DNA of 64,000 nucleotides from Megachile rotundata (GCF_050947335.1 NW_027473592.1:62001-126000); one strand, 5' to 3'; shown: positions 1-15,028, numbered from the stretch's first letter. Notes: generated from the letters alone by a model not told the origin. Program-made: numbers and translations.

Positions 1-3000
1 ACTATTATCAATCTAACTCATATTATTAACCATATTATGCAGGTATGATCGATAGAACGACAATTACTATACTGATTACTCATATTATTATCAATCTAAC
101 TCATATTATTAACCATATTATGCTAATATGATCGATAGAACGACAATTACTATACTTATTATTCTTATTTTTATCAACCTAACTCATATTATTAGCCATA
201 TTGTGCTTATATGATCGATAGAACTACATTTACTATACTCATTACTCTTATTATTATCAATCTAACTCATATTATTAGCCAAATTATGCTTATATGATCG
301 ATAGAACGACAATTACTATACTTATTACTCTTATTATTATCAATCTAACTCATATTATTAGCCATATTATGCTTATATGATCGATAGAACGACATTTACT
401 ATACTTATTACTCTTATTATTATCAATCTAACTCATATTATTAGCCATATTATGCTTATATGATCGACAGAACGACAATTACTATATTTATTACACTCAC
501 TATTATCAATCTAACTCATATTATTAACCATATTATGCAGATATGATCGATAGAACGACAATTACTATACTGATTACTCTGATTATTATAGATCTAACTC
601 ATATTATTAACCATATTATGCTTATATGATCGGTAGAACGATAATTACTATACTTATTGCTCTGATTATTATCAATCTAACTCATATTATTAGCCAAATT
701 ATGCTTATATGATCGATAGAACGACAATTACTATACTCATTACTCTTATTATTATCAATCTAACTCATATTATTAGCCATATTACGCTTATATGATCCAC
801 AGAACGACAATTACTATTCTTATTACACTCCCTGTTATCAATCTAACTCATATTATTAACCATATTATGCTTATATGATCGGTAGAACGATAATTGCTAT
901 ACTTATTACTGTTATTATTATCAATCTAACTCATATTATTAGCCAAATTATGCTTATATGATCGATAGAACGACAATTACTATACTTATTACTCTTATTA
1001 TTATCAATCTAACTCATATTATTAGCCATATTATGCTTATATGATCGACCGAACGACAATTACTATACTTATTACACTCACTATTATCAATCTAACTCAT
1101 ATTATTAACCATATTATGCAGATATGATCGATAGAGCGACAATTACTATACTCATTACTCTTATTATTATCAATCTAACTCATATTATTAACCATATTAT
1201 GCAGATATGATCGATAGAACGACAATTACTATACTCATTACTCTTAATATTATCAATCTAACCCATCTTATTAGCCATATTAAGCTTATATGATCGACAG
1301 AACGACAATTACTATTCTTATTACACTCCCTGTTATCAATCTAACTCATATTATTAACCATGTTATGCTTATATGATCGGTAGAACGATAATTACTATAC
1401 TTATTACTCTTATTATTATCAATCTAACTCATATTATTAGCCATATTATGCTTATATGATCGATAGAACGACATTTACTATACTTATTACTCTTATTACT
1501 ATCAATCTAACTCATATTATTAGCCATAATATGCTTATGTGGTCGATAGAACGACAATTACTATACTTATTACTCTTATTATTATCAATCTAACTCATAT
1601 TATTAGCCATATTAAGCTTATATGATCGACAGAACGACAATTACTATACTTATTACACTCACTATTATCAATCTAACTCATATTATTAACCATATTATGC
1701 AGGTATGATCGATAGAACGACAATTACTATACTGATTACTCATATTATTATCAATCTAACTCATATTATTAACCATATTATGCTAATATGATCGATAGAA
1801 CGACAATTACTATACTTATTATTCTTATTTTTATCAACCTAACTCATATTATTAGCCATATTGTGCTTATATGATCGATAGAACTACATTTACTATACTC
1901 ATTACTCTTATTATTATCAATCTAACTCATATTATTAGCCAAATTATGCTTATATGATCGATAGAACGACAATTACTATACTTATTACTCTTATTATTAT
2001 CAATCTAACTCATATTATTAGCCATATTATGCTTATATGATCGATAGAACGACATTTACTATACTTATTACTCTTATTATTATCAATCTAACTCATATTA
2101 TTAGCCATATTATGCTTATATGATCGACAGAACGACAATTACTATATTTATTACACTCACTATTATCAATCTAACTCATATTATTAACCATATTATGCAG
2201 ATATGATCGATAGAACGACAATTACTATACTGATTACTCTGATTATTATAGATCTAACTCATATTATTAACCATATTATGCTTATATGATCGGTAGAACG
2301 ATAATTACTATACTTATTGCTCTGATTATTATCAATCTAACTCATATTATTAGCCAAATTATGCTTATATGATCGATAGAACGACAATTACTATACTCAT
2401 TACTCTTATTATTATCAATCTAACTCATATTATTAGCCATATTACGCTTATATGATCCACAGAACGACAATTACTATTCTTATTACACTCCCTGTTATCA
2501 ATCTAACTCATATTATTAACCATATTATGCTTATATGATCGGTAGAACGATAATTGCTATACTTATTACTGTTATTATTATCAATCTAACTCATATTATT
2601 AGCCAAATTATGCTTATATGATCGATAGAACGACAATTACTATACTTATTACTCTTATTATTATCAATCTAACTCATATTATTAGCCATATTATGCTTAT
2701 ATGATCGACCGAACGACAATTACTATACTTATTACACTCACTATTATCAATCTAACTCATATTATTAACCATATTATGCAGATATGATCGATAGAGCGAC
2801 AATTACTATACTCATTACTCTTATTATTATCAATCTAACTCATATTATTAACCATATTATGCAGATATGATCGATAGAACGACAATTACTATACTCATTA
2901 CTCTTAATATTATCAATCTAACCCATCTTATTAGCCATATTAAGCTTATATGATCGACAGAACGACAATTACTATTCTTATTACACTCCCTGTTATCAAT

Positions 3001-3103
3001 CTAACTCATATTATTAACCATGTTATGCTTATATGATCGGTAGAACGATAATTACTATACTTATTACTCTTATTATTATCAATCTAACTCATATTATTAG
3101 CCA
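1..3103 (+). repeat. 20-mer higher-order repeat (1,660-bp period), two copies
   Basis: Positions 1 to 1,443 match 1,661 to 3,103 with no difference that I could see, an offset of 1,660 = 20 x 83. Rare variants are shared in both copies: GATCCACAG (about 816 and 2,456), AACCCATCTTATTAGCC followed by TTAAGCTT (about 1,260 and 2,920), and GCAGGTATG near 39 and 1,699. The copies part at 1,444/3,104 (CCATATT against CCAAATT). Copy 1 is cut by the window edge, so the true copy number is unknown. Confidence 0.9.
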
Positions 3104-4018
3104 AATTATGCTTATATGATCGATAGAACGACAATTACTATACTTATTACTCTTATTATTATCAATCTAGCTAATATTATTAGCCATATTATGCTTATAT
3201 GATCGATAGAACGACATTTACTATACTAATTACACTTATTATTATCAATCTAACTCATATTATTAGCCAAATTATGCTTATATGATCGATAGAACGACAT
3301 TTACTATACTTATTACTCTTATTATTATCAATCTAACTCATATTATTGGCCATATTATGCTTATATGATCGATAGGACGACAATTACTATACTTATTACA
3401 CTCACTATTATCAATATAACTCATATTATTAACCATATTATGCAGATATGATCGATAGAACGACAATTGCTATACTGATTACTCTTATTATTATCAATCT
3501 AACTCATATTATTAGCCATATTATGCTTATATGATCGACAGAACGACAATTACTATACTTATTACACTCACTATTATCAATCTAACTCATATTATTAACC
3601 ATATTATGCAGATATGGTCGATAGAACGACAATTACTATACTGATTATTCTTATTATTATCAATCTAACTCATATTATTAGCCATATTATGCTTATATGA
3701 TCGATAGAACGACAATTACTATACTTATTACTCTTATTATTATCAATCTAGCTCATATTATTAGCCATATTATGCTTATATGATCGACAGAACGACCATT
3801 ACTACACTTATTACACTCACTATTATCAATCTAACTCATATTATTAACCATATTATGCAGATATGATCGATAGAACGACAATTACTATACTCATTACTCT
3901 TATTATTATCAATCTAACCCATCTTATTAGCCATATTATGCTTATATGATCGACAGAACGACAATTACTATTCTTATTACACTCCCTGTTATCAATCTAA
4001 CTCATATTATTAACCATG
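3104..4018 (+). repeat. Mosaic satellite stretch between two higher-order blocks
   Basis: Eleven monomers without a gene. From about 2,830 to 3,331 the order of variants matches 19,930-20,431 (offset 206 monomers plus the two intervening 1-base insertions), including the rare AATCTAGCT and ACTAATTACACTT. From 3,340 a variant with TTGGCCATATT, CGATAGGACG and TCAATATAAC appears. The same variant recurs at about 21,690, 24,510, 27,750 and 28,580. A unit near 3,616 carries GATATGGTCG. The stretch looks like a junction zone assembled from several block families. Confidence 0.75.
3659..3741 (+). repeat. Representative consensus 83-bp monomer
   Basis: This copy carries what I judge to be the majority base at each position, numbered from ATCAATCTAA = 1-10. 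Positions 13-20 and 25-32 are the same octamer CATATTAT, 12 bases apart. CATAT (25-29) and ATATG (37-41) form a short inverted repeat with a 7-base loop. ATCGAT (42-47) is a palindrome containing one of the two CpGs; the other is at 52-53 in AACGAC. Positions 59-83 are a TTA/ATT-rich tract. Homopolymer runs do not exceed 3. The 17-bp mammalian CENP-B box pattern (TTCG, A and CGGG core) is absent on both strands. Variation between copies concentrates at 23-27 (GCCAT, ACCAT, GCCAA), 33-38, 45-50 (GATAGA, GACAGA, GGTAGA, GACCGA) and 65-79. Confidence 0.9.
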
Positions 4019-6022
4019 TTATGCTTATATGATCGGTAGAACGATAATTACTGTACTTATTACTCTTATTATTATCAATCTAACTCATATTATTAGCCAA
4101 ATTATGCTTATATGATCGATAGAACGACAATTACTATACTCATTACTCTTATTATTATCAATTTAACTCATATTATTAGCCATATTATGCTTATATGATC
4201 GACCGAACGACAATTACTATACTTATTACACTCACTATTATCAATCTAACTCATATTATTAACCATATTATGCAGATATGATCGATAGAGCGACAATTAC
4301 TATACTCATTACTCTTATTATTATCAATCTAACTCATATTATTAGCCATATAATGCTTATATGATCGATAGAATGACAATTACTATACTTATTACTCTTA
4401 TTATTATCAATCTAACTCATATTATTAACCATATTATGCTAATATGATCGATAGAACGACAACTACTATACTTATTATTCTTATTATTATCAATCTAACT
4501 CATATTATTAGCCATATTATGCTTATATGATCGACAGAACGACAATTACTATTCTTATTACACTCCCTGTTATCAATCTAACTCATATTATTAACCATAT
4601 TATGCTTATATGATCGATAGAACGACAATTACTATACTTATTACTCTTATTATTATCAATCTATCTCATATTATTAGCCATATTATGCTTATATGATCGA
4701 CAGAACGACAATTACTATTCTTATTACACTCCCTGTTATCAATCTAACTCATATTATTAACCATATTATGCTTATATGATCGATAGAACGACAATTACTA
4801 TACTTATTACTCTTATTATTATCAATCTATCTCATATTATTAGCCATATAATGCTTATATGATCGATAGAACGACAATTACTATACTTATTACTCTTATT
4901 ATTATCAATCTAACTCATATTATTAACCATATTATGCTAATAAGATCGATAGAGCGACAACTACTATACTTATTATTCTTATTATTATCAATCTAACTCA
5001 TATTATTAGCCATATTATGCTTATATGATCGGCAGAACGACAATTACTATTCTTATTACTCTTATTATTATCAATCTAACTCATATTATTAGCCATATTA
5101 TGCTTATATGATCGACAGAACGACAATTACTATACTTATTACACTCACTATTATCAATCTAACTCATATTATTAACCATATTATGCAGATATGATCGATA
5201 GAACGACAATTACTATTCTTATTACTCTTATTATTATCAATCTAACTCATATTATTAGCCATATTGTGCTTATATAATCGACAGAACGATAATTACTATT
5301 CTTATTACACTCCCTGTTATCAATCTAACTCATATTATTAACCATATTATGCTTATATGATCGGTAGAACGATAATTACTATACTTATTACTCATATCAT
5401 TATCAATCTAACTCATATTATTAGCCATATTATGCTTATATGATCGATAGAACGACAATTACTATACTCATTACTCTTATTATTATCAATCTAACTCATA
5501 TTATTAGCCATATTATGCTTATATGATCGATAGAACTACATTTACTATACTCATTACTCTTATTATTATCAATCTAACTCATATTATTAGCCAAATTATG
5601 CTTATATGATCGATAGAACGACAATTACTATACTCATTACTCTTATTATTATCAATCTAACTCATATTATTAGCCAAATTATGCTTATATGATCGATAGA
5701 ACGACATTTACTATACTCATTACTCTTATTATTATCAATCTAACTCATATTATTAGCCGAATTATGCTTATATGATCGATAGAACGACATTTACTATACT
5801 TATTACTCTTATTATTATCAATCTAACTCATATTATTAGCCATATTATGCTTATATGATCGATAGAACTACATTTACTATACTCATTACTCTTATTATTA
5901 TCAATCTAACTCATATTATTAGCCATAATATGCTTATGTGGTCGATAGAACGACAATTACTATACTTATTACTCTTATTATTATCAATCTAACTCATATT
6001 ATTAGCCATATTATGCTTATAT
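4019..6022 (+). repeat. 2.0-kb duplicated block (partner at 10,327-12,330)
   Basis: This block matches 10,327-12,330 at an offset of 6,308 = 76 x 83. Shared rare features include ATTTAACTC (about 4,160 and 10,470), GAATGACAATT (about 4,371 and 10,679), GCTAATAAGATCG (about 4,936 and 11,244) and ATCGGCAG (about 5,028 and 11,338). Differences are scattered single substitutions, such as GCTTATATG against GCTGATATG at 11,330. The left part (to about 4,670) also matches from 8,916 (offset 59 monomers). The copies part at 6,023/12,331. Confidence 0.88.
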
Positions 6023-6751
6023 AAGCGACAGAACGATAATTACTATTCTTATTACACTCCCTGTTATCAATCTAACTCATATTATTAACCATATTATGCT
6101 TATATGATCGGTAGAACGATAATTACTATACTTATTTCTCATATTATTATCAATCTAACTCATATTATTAGCCATATTATGCTTATATGATCGATAGAAC
6201 GACAATTACTATACTCATTACTCTTATTATTATCAATCTAACTCATATTATTAGCCATATTATGCTTATATGATCGATAGAACGACAATTACTATACTCA
6301 TTACTCTTATTATTATCAATCTAACTCATATTATTAGCCATATTATGCTTATATGATCGATAGAACTACATTTACTATACTCATTACTCTTATTATTATC
6401 AATCTAACTCATATTATTAGCCAAATTATGCTTATATGATCGATAGAACGACAATTACTATACTCATTACTCTTATTATTATCAATCTAACTCATATTAT
6501 TAACCATATTATGCTAATATGATCGATAGAACGACAATTACTATACTTATTATTCTTATTTTTATCAACCTAACTCATATTATTAGCCATATTATGCTTA
6601 AATGATCGATAGAACGACAATTACTATACTCATTACTCTTATTATTATCAATCTAACTCATATTATTAGCCATATTGTGCTTATATAATCGACAGAACGA
6701 TAATTACTATTCTTATTACACTCCCTGTTATCAATCTAACTCATATTATTA
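6023..6751 (+). repeat. Block copy shared with 12,995-13,723
   Basis: From about 5,820 to 6,751 the order matches 12,792-13,723 at an offset of 6,972 = 84 x 83, including the rare ATATAAGCGACAG (6,019 and 12,991) and CTTATTTCTCAT. The copies part at 6,752/13,724 (ATTAGCC against ATTAACC). The repeat arrangement is otherwise ordinary and no gene is present. Confidence 0.82.
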
Positions 6752-8001
6752 GCCATATTATGCTTATATGATCGGCAGAACGACAATTACTATTCTTATT
6801 ACTCTTATTATTATCAATCTAACTCATATTATTAGCCATATTATGCTTATATGATCGACAGAACGACAATTACTATACTTATTACACTCACTATTATCAA
6901 TCTAACTCATATTATTAACCATATTATGCAGATATGATCGATAGAACGACAATTACTATTCTTATTACTCTTATTATTATCAATCTAACTCATATTATTA
7001 GCCATATTGTGCTTATATAATCGACAGAACGATAATTACTATTCTTATTACACTCCCTGTTATCAATCTAACTCATATTATTAACCATATTATGCTTATA
7101 TGATCGGTAGAACGATAATTACTATACTTATTACTCATATTATTATCAATCTAACTCATATTATTAGCCATATTATGCTTATATGATCGATAGAACGACA
7201 ATTACTATACTCATTACTCTTATTATTATCAATCTAACTCATATTATTAGCCATATTATGCTTATATGATCGATAGAACTACATTTACTATACTCATTAC
7301 TCTTATTATTATCAATCTAACTCATATTATTAGCCAAATTATGCTTATATGATCGATAGAACGACAATTACTATACTCATTACTCTTATTATTATCAATC
7401 TAACTCATATTATTAGCCAAATTATGCTTATATGATCGATAGAACGACATTTACTATACTCATTACTCTTATTATTATCAATCTAACTCATATTATTAGC
7501 CAAATTATGATTATATGATCGATAGAACGACATTTACTATACTTATTACTCTTATTATTATCAATCTAACTCATATTATTAGCCATATTATGCTTATATG
7601 ATCGATAGAACTACATTTACTATACTCATTACTCTTATTATTATCAATCTAACTCATATTATTAGCCATAATATGCTTATGTGGTCGATAGAACGACAAT
7701 TACTATACTTATTACTCTTATTATTATCAATCTAACTCATATTATTAGCCATATTATGCTTATATGATCGACCGAACGACAATTACTATACTTATTACAC
7801 TCACTATTATCAATCTAACTCATATTATTAACCATATTATGCAGATATGATCGATAGAGCGACAATTACTATACTCATTACTCTTATTATCATCAATCTA
7901 ACTCATATTATTAACCATATTATGCTTATATGATCGGTAGAACGATAATTACTACTCTTATTACTCTTATTATTATCAATCTAACTCATATTATTAGCCA
8001 A
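6728..8001 (+). repeat. 1.27-kb block shared with 11,293-12,566
   Basis: The offset is 4,565 = 55 x 83. The two copies share ATCGGCAG, TATAATCGACAG, GTGGTCGATAG (7,681 and 12,246), GATCGACCG and the rare ATTATCATCAATC. Single differences include GATTATATG at about 7,509. At 8,002/12,567 the second copy lacks one whole monomer (GCCAAATTATG type), after which the match resumes at an offset of 54 monomers. Confidence 0.85.
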
Positions 8002-8459
8002 ATTATGCTTATATGATCGATAGAACGACAATTACTATACTCATTACTCTTATTATTATCAATCTAACTCATATTATTAACCATATTATGCTAATATGAT
8101 CGATAGAACGACAATTACTATACTGATTATTCTTATTATTATCAATCTAACTCATATTATTAGCCATATTATGCTTATATGATCGATAGAACGACAATTA
8201 CTATACTTATTACTCTTATTATTATCAATCTAACTCATATTATTAGCCATATTATGCTTATATGATCGACAGAACGACAATTACTATACTTATTACACTC
8301 ACTATTATCAATCTAACTCATATTATTAGCCATATTATGCTTATATGATCGATAGAACTACATTTACTATACTCATTACTCTTATTATTATCAATCTAAC
8401 TCATATTATTAGCCATAATATGCTTATGTGGACGATAGAACGACAATTACTATACTTAT
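8002..8459 (+). repeat. Satellite stretch with an atypical monomer junction
   Basis: The first monomer here (GCCAAATTATG) is absent from the related block at 12,567. From 8,085 to about 8,430 the order matches 12,567-12,912. The stretch contains an unusual junction at about 8,298-8,340, where a unit ending ACACTCACTATT is followed by GCCATATTATGCTT rather than the usual ACCATATTATGCAG. The unit at 8,431 reads GTGGACGATAG where its relatives read GTGGTCGATAG. Confidence 0.8.
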
Positions 8460-10986
8460 TACTCTTATTATTATCAATCTAACTCATATTATTAGCCATA
8501 TAATGCTTATATGATCGATAGAACGACAATTACTATACTTATTACTCTTATTATTATCAATCTAACTCATATTATTAGCCAAATTATGCTTATATGATCG
8601 ATAGAACGACAATTACTATACTTATTACTCTTATTATTATCAATCTAACTCATATTATTAGCCATATTATGCTTATATGATCGATAGAACGACATTTACT
8701 ATACTGATTACTCTTATGATTATCAATCTAACTCATATTATTAGCCATATTATGCTTATATGATCGACAGAACGACAATTACTATATTTATTACACTCAC
8801 TATTATCAATCTAACTCATATTATTAACCATATTATGCAGATATGATCGATAGAACGACAATTACTATACTGATTACTCTGATTATTATCGATCTAACTC
8901 ATATTATTAACCATATTATGCTTATATGATCGGTAGAACGATAATTACTGTACTTATTACTCTTATTATTATCAATCTAACTCATATTATTAGCCAAATT
9001 ATGCTTATATGATCGATAGAACGACAATTACTATACTCATTACTCTTATTATTATCAATTTAACTCATATTATTAGCCATATTATGCTTATATGATCGAC
9101 CGAACGACAATTACTATACTTATTACACTCACTATTATCAATCTAACTCATATTATTAACCATATTATGCAGATATGATCGATAGAGCGACAATTACTAT
9201 ACTCATTACTCTTATTATTATCAATCTAACTCATATTATTAGCCATATAATGCTTATATGATCGATAGAATGACAATTACTATACTTATTACTCTTATTA
9301 TTATCAATCTAACTCATATTATTAACCATATTATGCTAATATGATCGATAGAACGACAACTACTATACTTATTATTCTTATTATTATCAATCTAACTCAT
9401 ATTATTAGCCATATTATGCTTATATGATCGACAGAACGACAATTACTATTCTTATTACACTCCCTGTTATCAATCTAACTCATATTATTAACCATATTAT
9501 GCTTATATGATCGATAGAACGACAATTACTATACTTATTACTCTTATTATTATCAATCTATCTCATATTATTAGCCATATAATGCTTATATGATCGATAG
9601 AACGACAATTACTATACTTATTACTCTTATTATTATCAATCTAACTCATATTATTAACCATATTATGCTAATAAGATCGATAGAACGACAATTACTATAC
9701 TTATTACTCTTATTATTATCAATCTAACTCATATTATTAGCCATATTATGCTTATATGATCGACAGAACGACAATTACTGTACTTATTACACTCACTATT
9801 ATCAATCTAACTCATATTATTAACCATATTATGCTTATATGATCGATAGAACGACAATTACTATACTTATTACTCTTATTATTATAAATCTAACTCATAT
9901 TATTAGCCATATAATGCTTATATGATCGATAGAACGACAATTACTATACTTATTACTCTTATTATTATCAATCTAACTCATATTATTAGCCAAATTATGC
10001 TTATATGATCGATAGAACGACAATTACTATACTTATTACTCTTATTATTATCAATCTAACTCATATTATTAGCCATATTATGCTTATATGATCGATAGAA
10101 CGACATTTACTATACTGATTACTCTTATGATTATCAATCTAACTCATATTATTAGCCATATTATGCTTATATGATCGACAGAACGACAATTACTATATTT
10201 ATTACACTCACTATTATCAATCTAACTCATATTATTAACCATATTATGCAGATATGATCGATAGAACGACAATTACTATACTGATTACTCTGATTATTAT
10301 CGATCTAACTCATATTATTAACCATATTATGCTTATATGATCGGTAGAACGATAATTACTGTACTTATTACTCTTATTATTATCAATCTAACTCATATTA
10401 TTAGACAAATTATGCTTATATGATCGATAGAACGACAATTACTATACTCATTACTCTTATTATTATCAATTTAACTCATATTATTAGCCATATTATGCTT
10501 ATATGATCGACCGAACGACAATTACTATACTTATTACACTCACTATTATCAATCTAACTCATATTATTAACCATATTATGCAGATATGATCGATAGAGCG
10601 ACAATTACTATACTCATTACTCTTATTATTATCAATCTAACTCATATTATTAGCCATATAATGCTTATATGATCGATAGAATGACAATTACTATACTTAT
10701 TACTCTTATTATTATCAATCTAACTCATATTATTAACCATATTATGCTAATATGATCGATAGAACGACAACTACTATACTTATTATTCTTATTATTATCA
10801 ATCTAACTCATATTATTAGCCATATTATGCTTATATGATCGACAGAACGACAATTACTATTCTTATTACACTCCCTGTTATCAATCTAACTCATATTATT
10901 AACAATATTATGCTTATATGATCGATAGAACGACAATTACTATACTTATTACTCGTATTATTATCAATCTATCTCATATTATTAGC
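8460..10986 (+). repeat. 17-mer higher-order repeat (1,411-bp period)
   Basis: Positions 8,460-9,575 match 9,871-10,986 at an offset of 1,411 = 17 x 83. They share ACTCTTATGATTATC, TATATTTATTACACTC, TGATTATTATCGATC, ACTGTACTTATTAC and GAATGACAATT. Differences include ATAAATC at about 9,885, GACAAATT at about 10,403 and ACTCGTATT at about 10,954. The linking stretch 9,576-9,870 holds three to four further monomers that complete the period. No gene is present. Confidence 0.87.
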
Positions 10987-12565
10987 CATATTATGCTTAT
11001 ATGATCGACAGAACGACAATTACTATTCTTATTACACTCCCTGTTATCAATCTAACTCATATTATTAACCATATTATGCTTATATGATCGATAGAACGAC
11101 AATTACTATACTTATTACTCTTATTATTATCAATCTATCTCATATTATTAGCCATATAATGCTTATATGATCGATAGAACGACAATTACTATACTTATTA
11201 CTCTTATTATTATCAATCTAACTCATATTATTAACCATATTATGCTAATAAGATCGATAGAGCGACAACTACTATACTTATTATTCTTATTATTATCAAT
11301 CTAACTCATATTATTAGCCATATTATGCTGATATGATCGGCAGAACGACAATTACTATTCTTATTACTCTTATTATTATCAATCTAACTCATATTATTAG
11401 CCATATTATGCTTATATGATCGACAGAACGACAATTACTATACTTATTACACTCACTATTATCAATCTAACTCATATTATTAACCATATTATGCAGATAT
11501 GATCGATAGAACGACAATTACTATTCTTATTACTCTTATTATTATCAATCTAACTCATATTATTAGCCATATTGTGCTTATATAATCGACAGAACGATAA
11601 TTACTATTCTTATTACACTCCCTGTTATCAATCTAACTCATATTATTAACCATATTATGCTTATATGATCGGTAGAACGATAATTACTATACTTATTACT
11701 CATATTATTATCAATCTAACTCATATTATTAGCCATATTATGCTTATATGATCGATAGAACGACAATTACTATACTCATTACTCTTATTATTATCAATCT
11801 AACTCATATTATTAGCCATATTATGCTTATATGATCGATAGAACTACATTTACTATACTCATTACTCTTATTATTATCAATCTAACTCATATTATTAGCC
11901 AAATTATGCTTATATGATCGATAGAACGACAATTACTATACTCATTACTCTTATTATTATCAATCTAACTCATATTATTAGCCAAATTATGCTTATATGA
12001 TCGATAGAACGACATTTACTATACTCATTACTCTTATTATTATCAATCTAACTCATATTATTAGCCAAATTATGCTTATATGATCGATAGAACGACATTT
12101 ACTATACTTATTACTCTTATTATTATCAATCTAACTCATATTATTAGCCATATTATGCTTATATGATCGATAGAACTACATTTACTATACTCATTACTCT
12201 TATTATTATCAATCTAACTCATATTATTAGCCATAATATGCTTATGTGGTCGATAGAACGACAATTACTATACTTATTACTCTTATTATTATCAATCTAA
12301 CTCATATTATTAGCCATATTATGCTTATATGATCGACCGAACGACAATTACTATACTTATTACACTCACTATTATCAATCTAACTCATATTATTAACCAT
12401 ATTATGCAGATATGATCGATAGAGCGACAATTACTATACTCATTACTCTTATTATCATCAATCTAACTCATATTATTAACCATATTATGCTTATATGATC
12501 GGTAGAACGATAATTACTACTCTTATTACTCTTATTATTATCAATCTAACTCATATTATTAACCA
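10611..12565 (+). repeat. Block with relatives at 4,303 and 32,774
   Basis: This stretch is shared by three places in the window. It matches 4,303-6,022 (offset 76 monomers) up to 12,330. It matches 32,774-34,728 at an offset of 22,163, which is 267 x 83 plus the two 1-base insertions at 15,015 and 17,069. GAATGACAATT, AGAGCGACAACT and ATCGGCAG mark all three. The three-way match with scattered private substitutions shows that the block was copied at least twice. Confidence 0.85.
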
Positions 12566-15028
12566 TATTATGCTAATATGATCGATAGAACGACAATTAC
12601 TATACTGATTATTCTTATTATTATCAATCTAACTCATATTATTAGCCATATTATGCTTATATGATCGATAGAACGACAATTACTATACTTATTACTCTTA
12701 TTATTATCAATCTAACTCATATTATTAGCCATATTATGCTTATATGATCGACAGAACGACAATTACTATACTTATTACACTCACTATTATCAATCTAACT
12801 CATATTATTAGCCATATTATGCTTATATGATCGATAGAACTACATTTACTATACTCATTACTCTTATTATTATCAATCTAACTCATATTATTAGCCATAA
12901 TATGCTTATGTGGTCGATAGAACGACAATTACTATACTTATTACTCTTATTATTATCAATCTAACTCATATTATTAGCCATATTATGCTTATATAAGCGA
13001 CAGAACGATAATTACTATTCTTATTACACTCCCTGTTATCAATCTAACTCATATTATTAACCATATTATGCTTATATGATCGGTAGAACGATAATTACTA
13101 TACTTATTTCTCATATAATTATCAATCTAACTCATATTATTAGCCATATTATGCTTATATGATCGATAGAACGACAATTACTATACTCATTACTCTTATT
13201 ATTATCAATCTAACTCATATTATTAGCCATATTATGCTTATATGATCGATAGAACGACAATTACTATACTCATTACTCTTATTATTATCAATCTAACTCA
13301 TATTATTAGCCATATTATGCTTATATGATCGATAGAACTACATTTACTATACTCATTACTCTTATTATTATCAATCTAACTCATATTATTAGCCAAATTA
13401 TGCTTATATGATCGATAGAACGACAATTACTATACTCATTACTCTTATTATTATCAATCTAACTCATATTATTAACCATATTATGCTAATATGATCGATA
13501 GAACGACAATTACTATACTTATTATTCTTATTTTTATCAACCTAACTCATATTATTAGCCATATTATGCTTAAATGATCGATAGAACGACAATTACTATA
13601 CTCATTACTCTTATTATTATCAATCTAACTCATATTATTAGCCATATTGTGCTTATATAATCGACAGAACGATAATTACTATTCTTATTACACTCCCTGT
13701 TATCAATCTAACTCATATTATTAACCATATTATGCTTATATGATCGGTAGAACGATAATTACTATACTTATTACTCATATTATTATCAATCTAACTCATA
13801 TTATTAGCCATATTATGCTTATATGATCGATAGAACGACAATTACTATACTCATTACTCTTATTATTATCAATCTAACTCATATTATTAGCCATATTATG
13901 CTTATATGATCGATAGAACTACATTTACTATACTCATTACTCTTATTATTATCAATCTAACTCATATTATTAGCCAAATTATGCTTATATGATCGATAGA
14001 ACGACAATTACTATACTCATTACTCTTATTATTATCAATCTAACTCATATTATTAACCATATTATGCTAATATGATCGATAGAACGACAATTACTATACT
14101 TATTATTCTTATTTTTATCAACCTAACTCATATTATTAGCCATATTATGCTTAAATGATCGATAGAACGACAATTACTATACTCATTACTCTTATTATTA
14201 TCAATCTAACTCATATTATTAGCCATATTGTGCTTATATAATCGACAGAACGATAATTACTATTCTTATTACACTCCCTGTTATCAATCTAACTCATATT
14301 ATTAACCATATTATGCTTATATGATCGGTAGAACGATAATTACTATACTTATTACTCATATTATTATCAATCTAACTCATATTATTAGCCATATTATGCT
14401 TATATGATCGATAGAACGACAATTACTATACTCATTACTCTTATTATTATCAATCTAACTCATATTATTAGCCATATTATGCTTATATGATCGATAGAAC
14501 TACATTTACTATACTCATTACTCTTATTATTATCAATCTAACTCATATTATTAGCCAAATTATGCTTATATGATCGATAGAACGACAATTACTATACTCA
14601 TTACTCTTATTATTATCAATCTAACTCATATTATTAACCATATTATGCTAATATGATCGATAGAACGACAATTACTATACTCATTATTCTTATTTTTATC
14701 AACCTAACTCATATTATTAGCCATATTATGCTTAAATGATCGATAGAACGACAATTACTATACTCATTACTCTTATTATTATCAATCTAACTCATATTAT
14801 TAACCATATTATGCTAATATGATCGATAGAACGACAATTACTATACTGATTATTCTTATTATTATCAATCTAACTCATATTATTAGCCATATTATGCTTA
14901 TATGATCGATAGAACGACAATTACTATACTTATTACTCTTATTATTATCAATCTAACTCATATTATTAGCCATATTATGCTTATATGATCGACAGAACGA
15001 CAATTACTATACTTGATTACACTCACTA
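12566..15028 (+). repeat. Satellite block containing a 7-mer (581-bp) sub-array
   Basis: Within this stretch, 13,190-14,800 is a 581-bp (7 x 83) unit repeated about 2.8 times. The marker TGCTTAAATGATCG lies near 13,567, 14,148 and 14,729, and the marker TATAATCGACAG recurs at the same spacing. The stretch 12,567-14,150 also matches from 15,556 onward (offset 36 monomers plus 1). In that second copy the 7-mer is present about once fewer. The monomer at about 14,950-15,030 carries a 1-base insertion (ACTTGATTACAC). Confidence 0.82.
15015..15015 (+). repeat. +1 register change (84-bp monomer)
   Basis: The sequence ACTTGATTACACTC replaces ACTTATTACACTC. The landmark ATCAATCTAA is in phase with base 7 before this point (14,947 = 7 + 180 x 83) and one base late after it (15,031). 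Confidence 0.9.
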
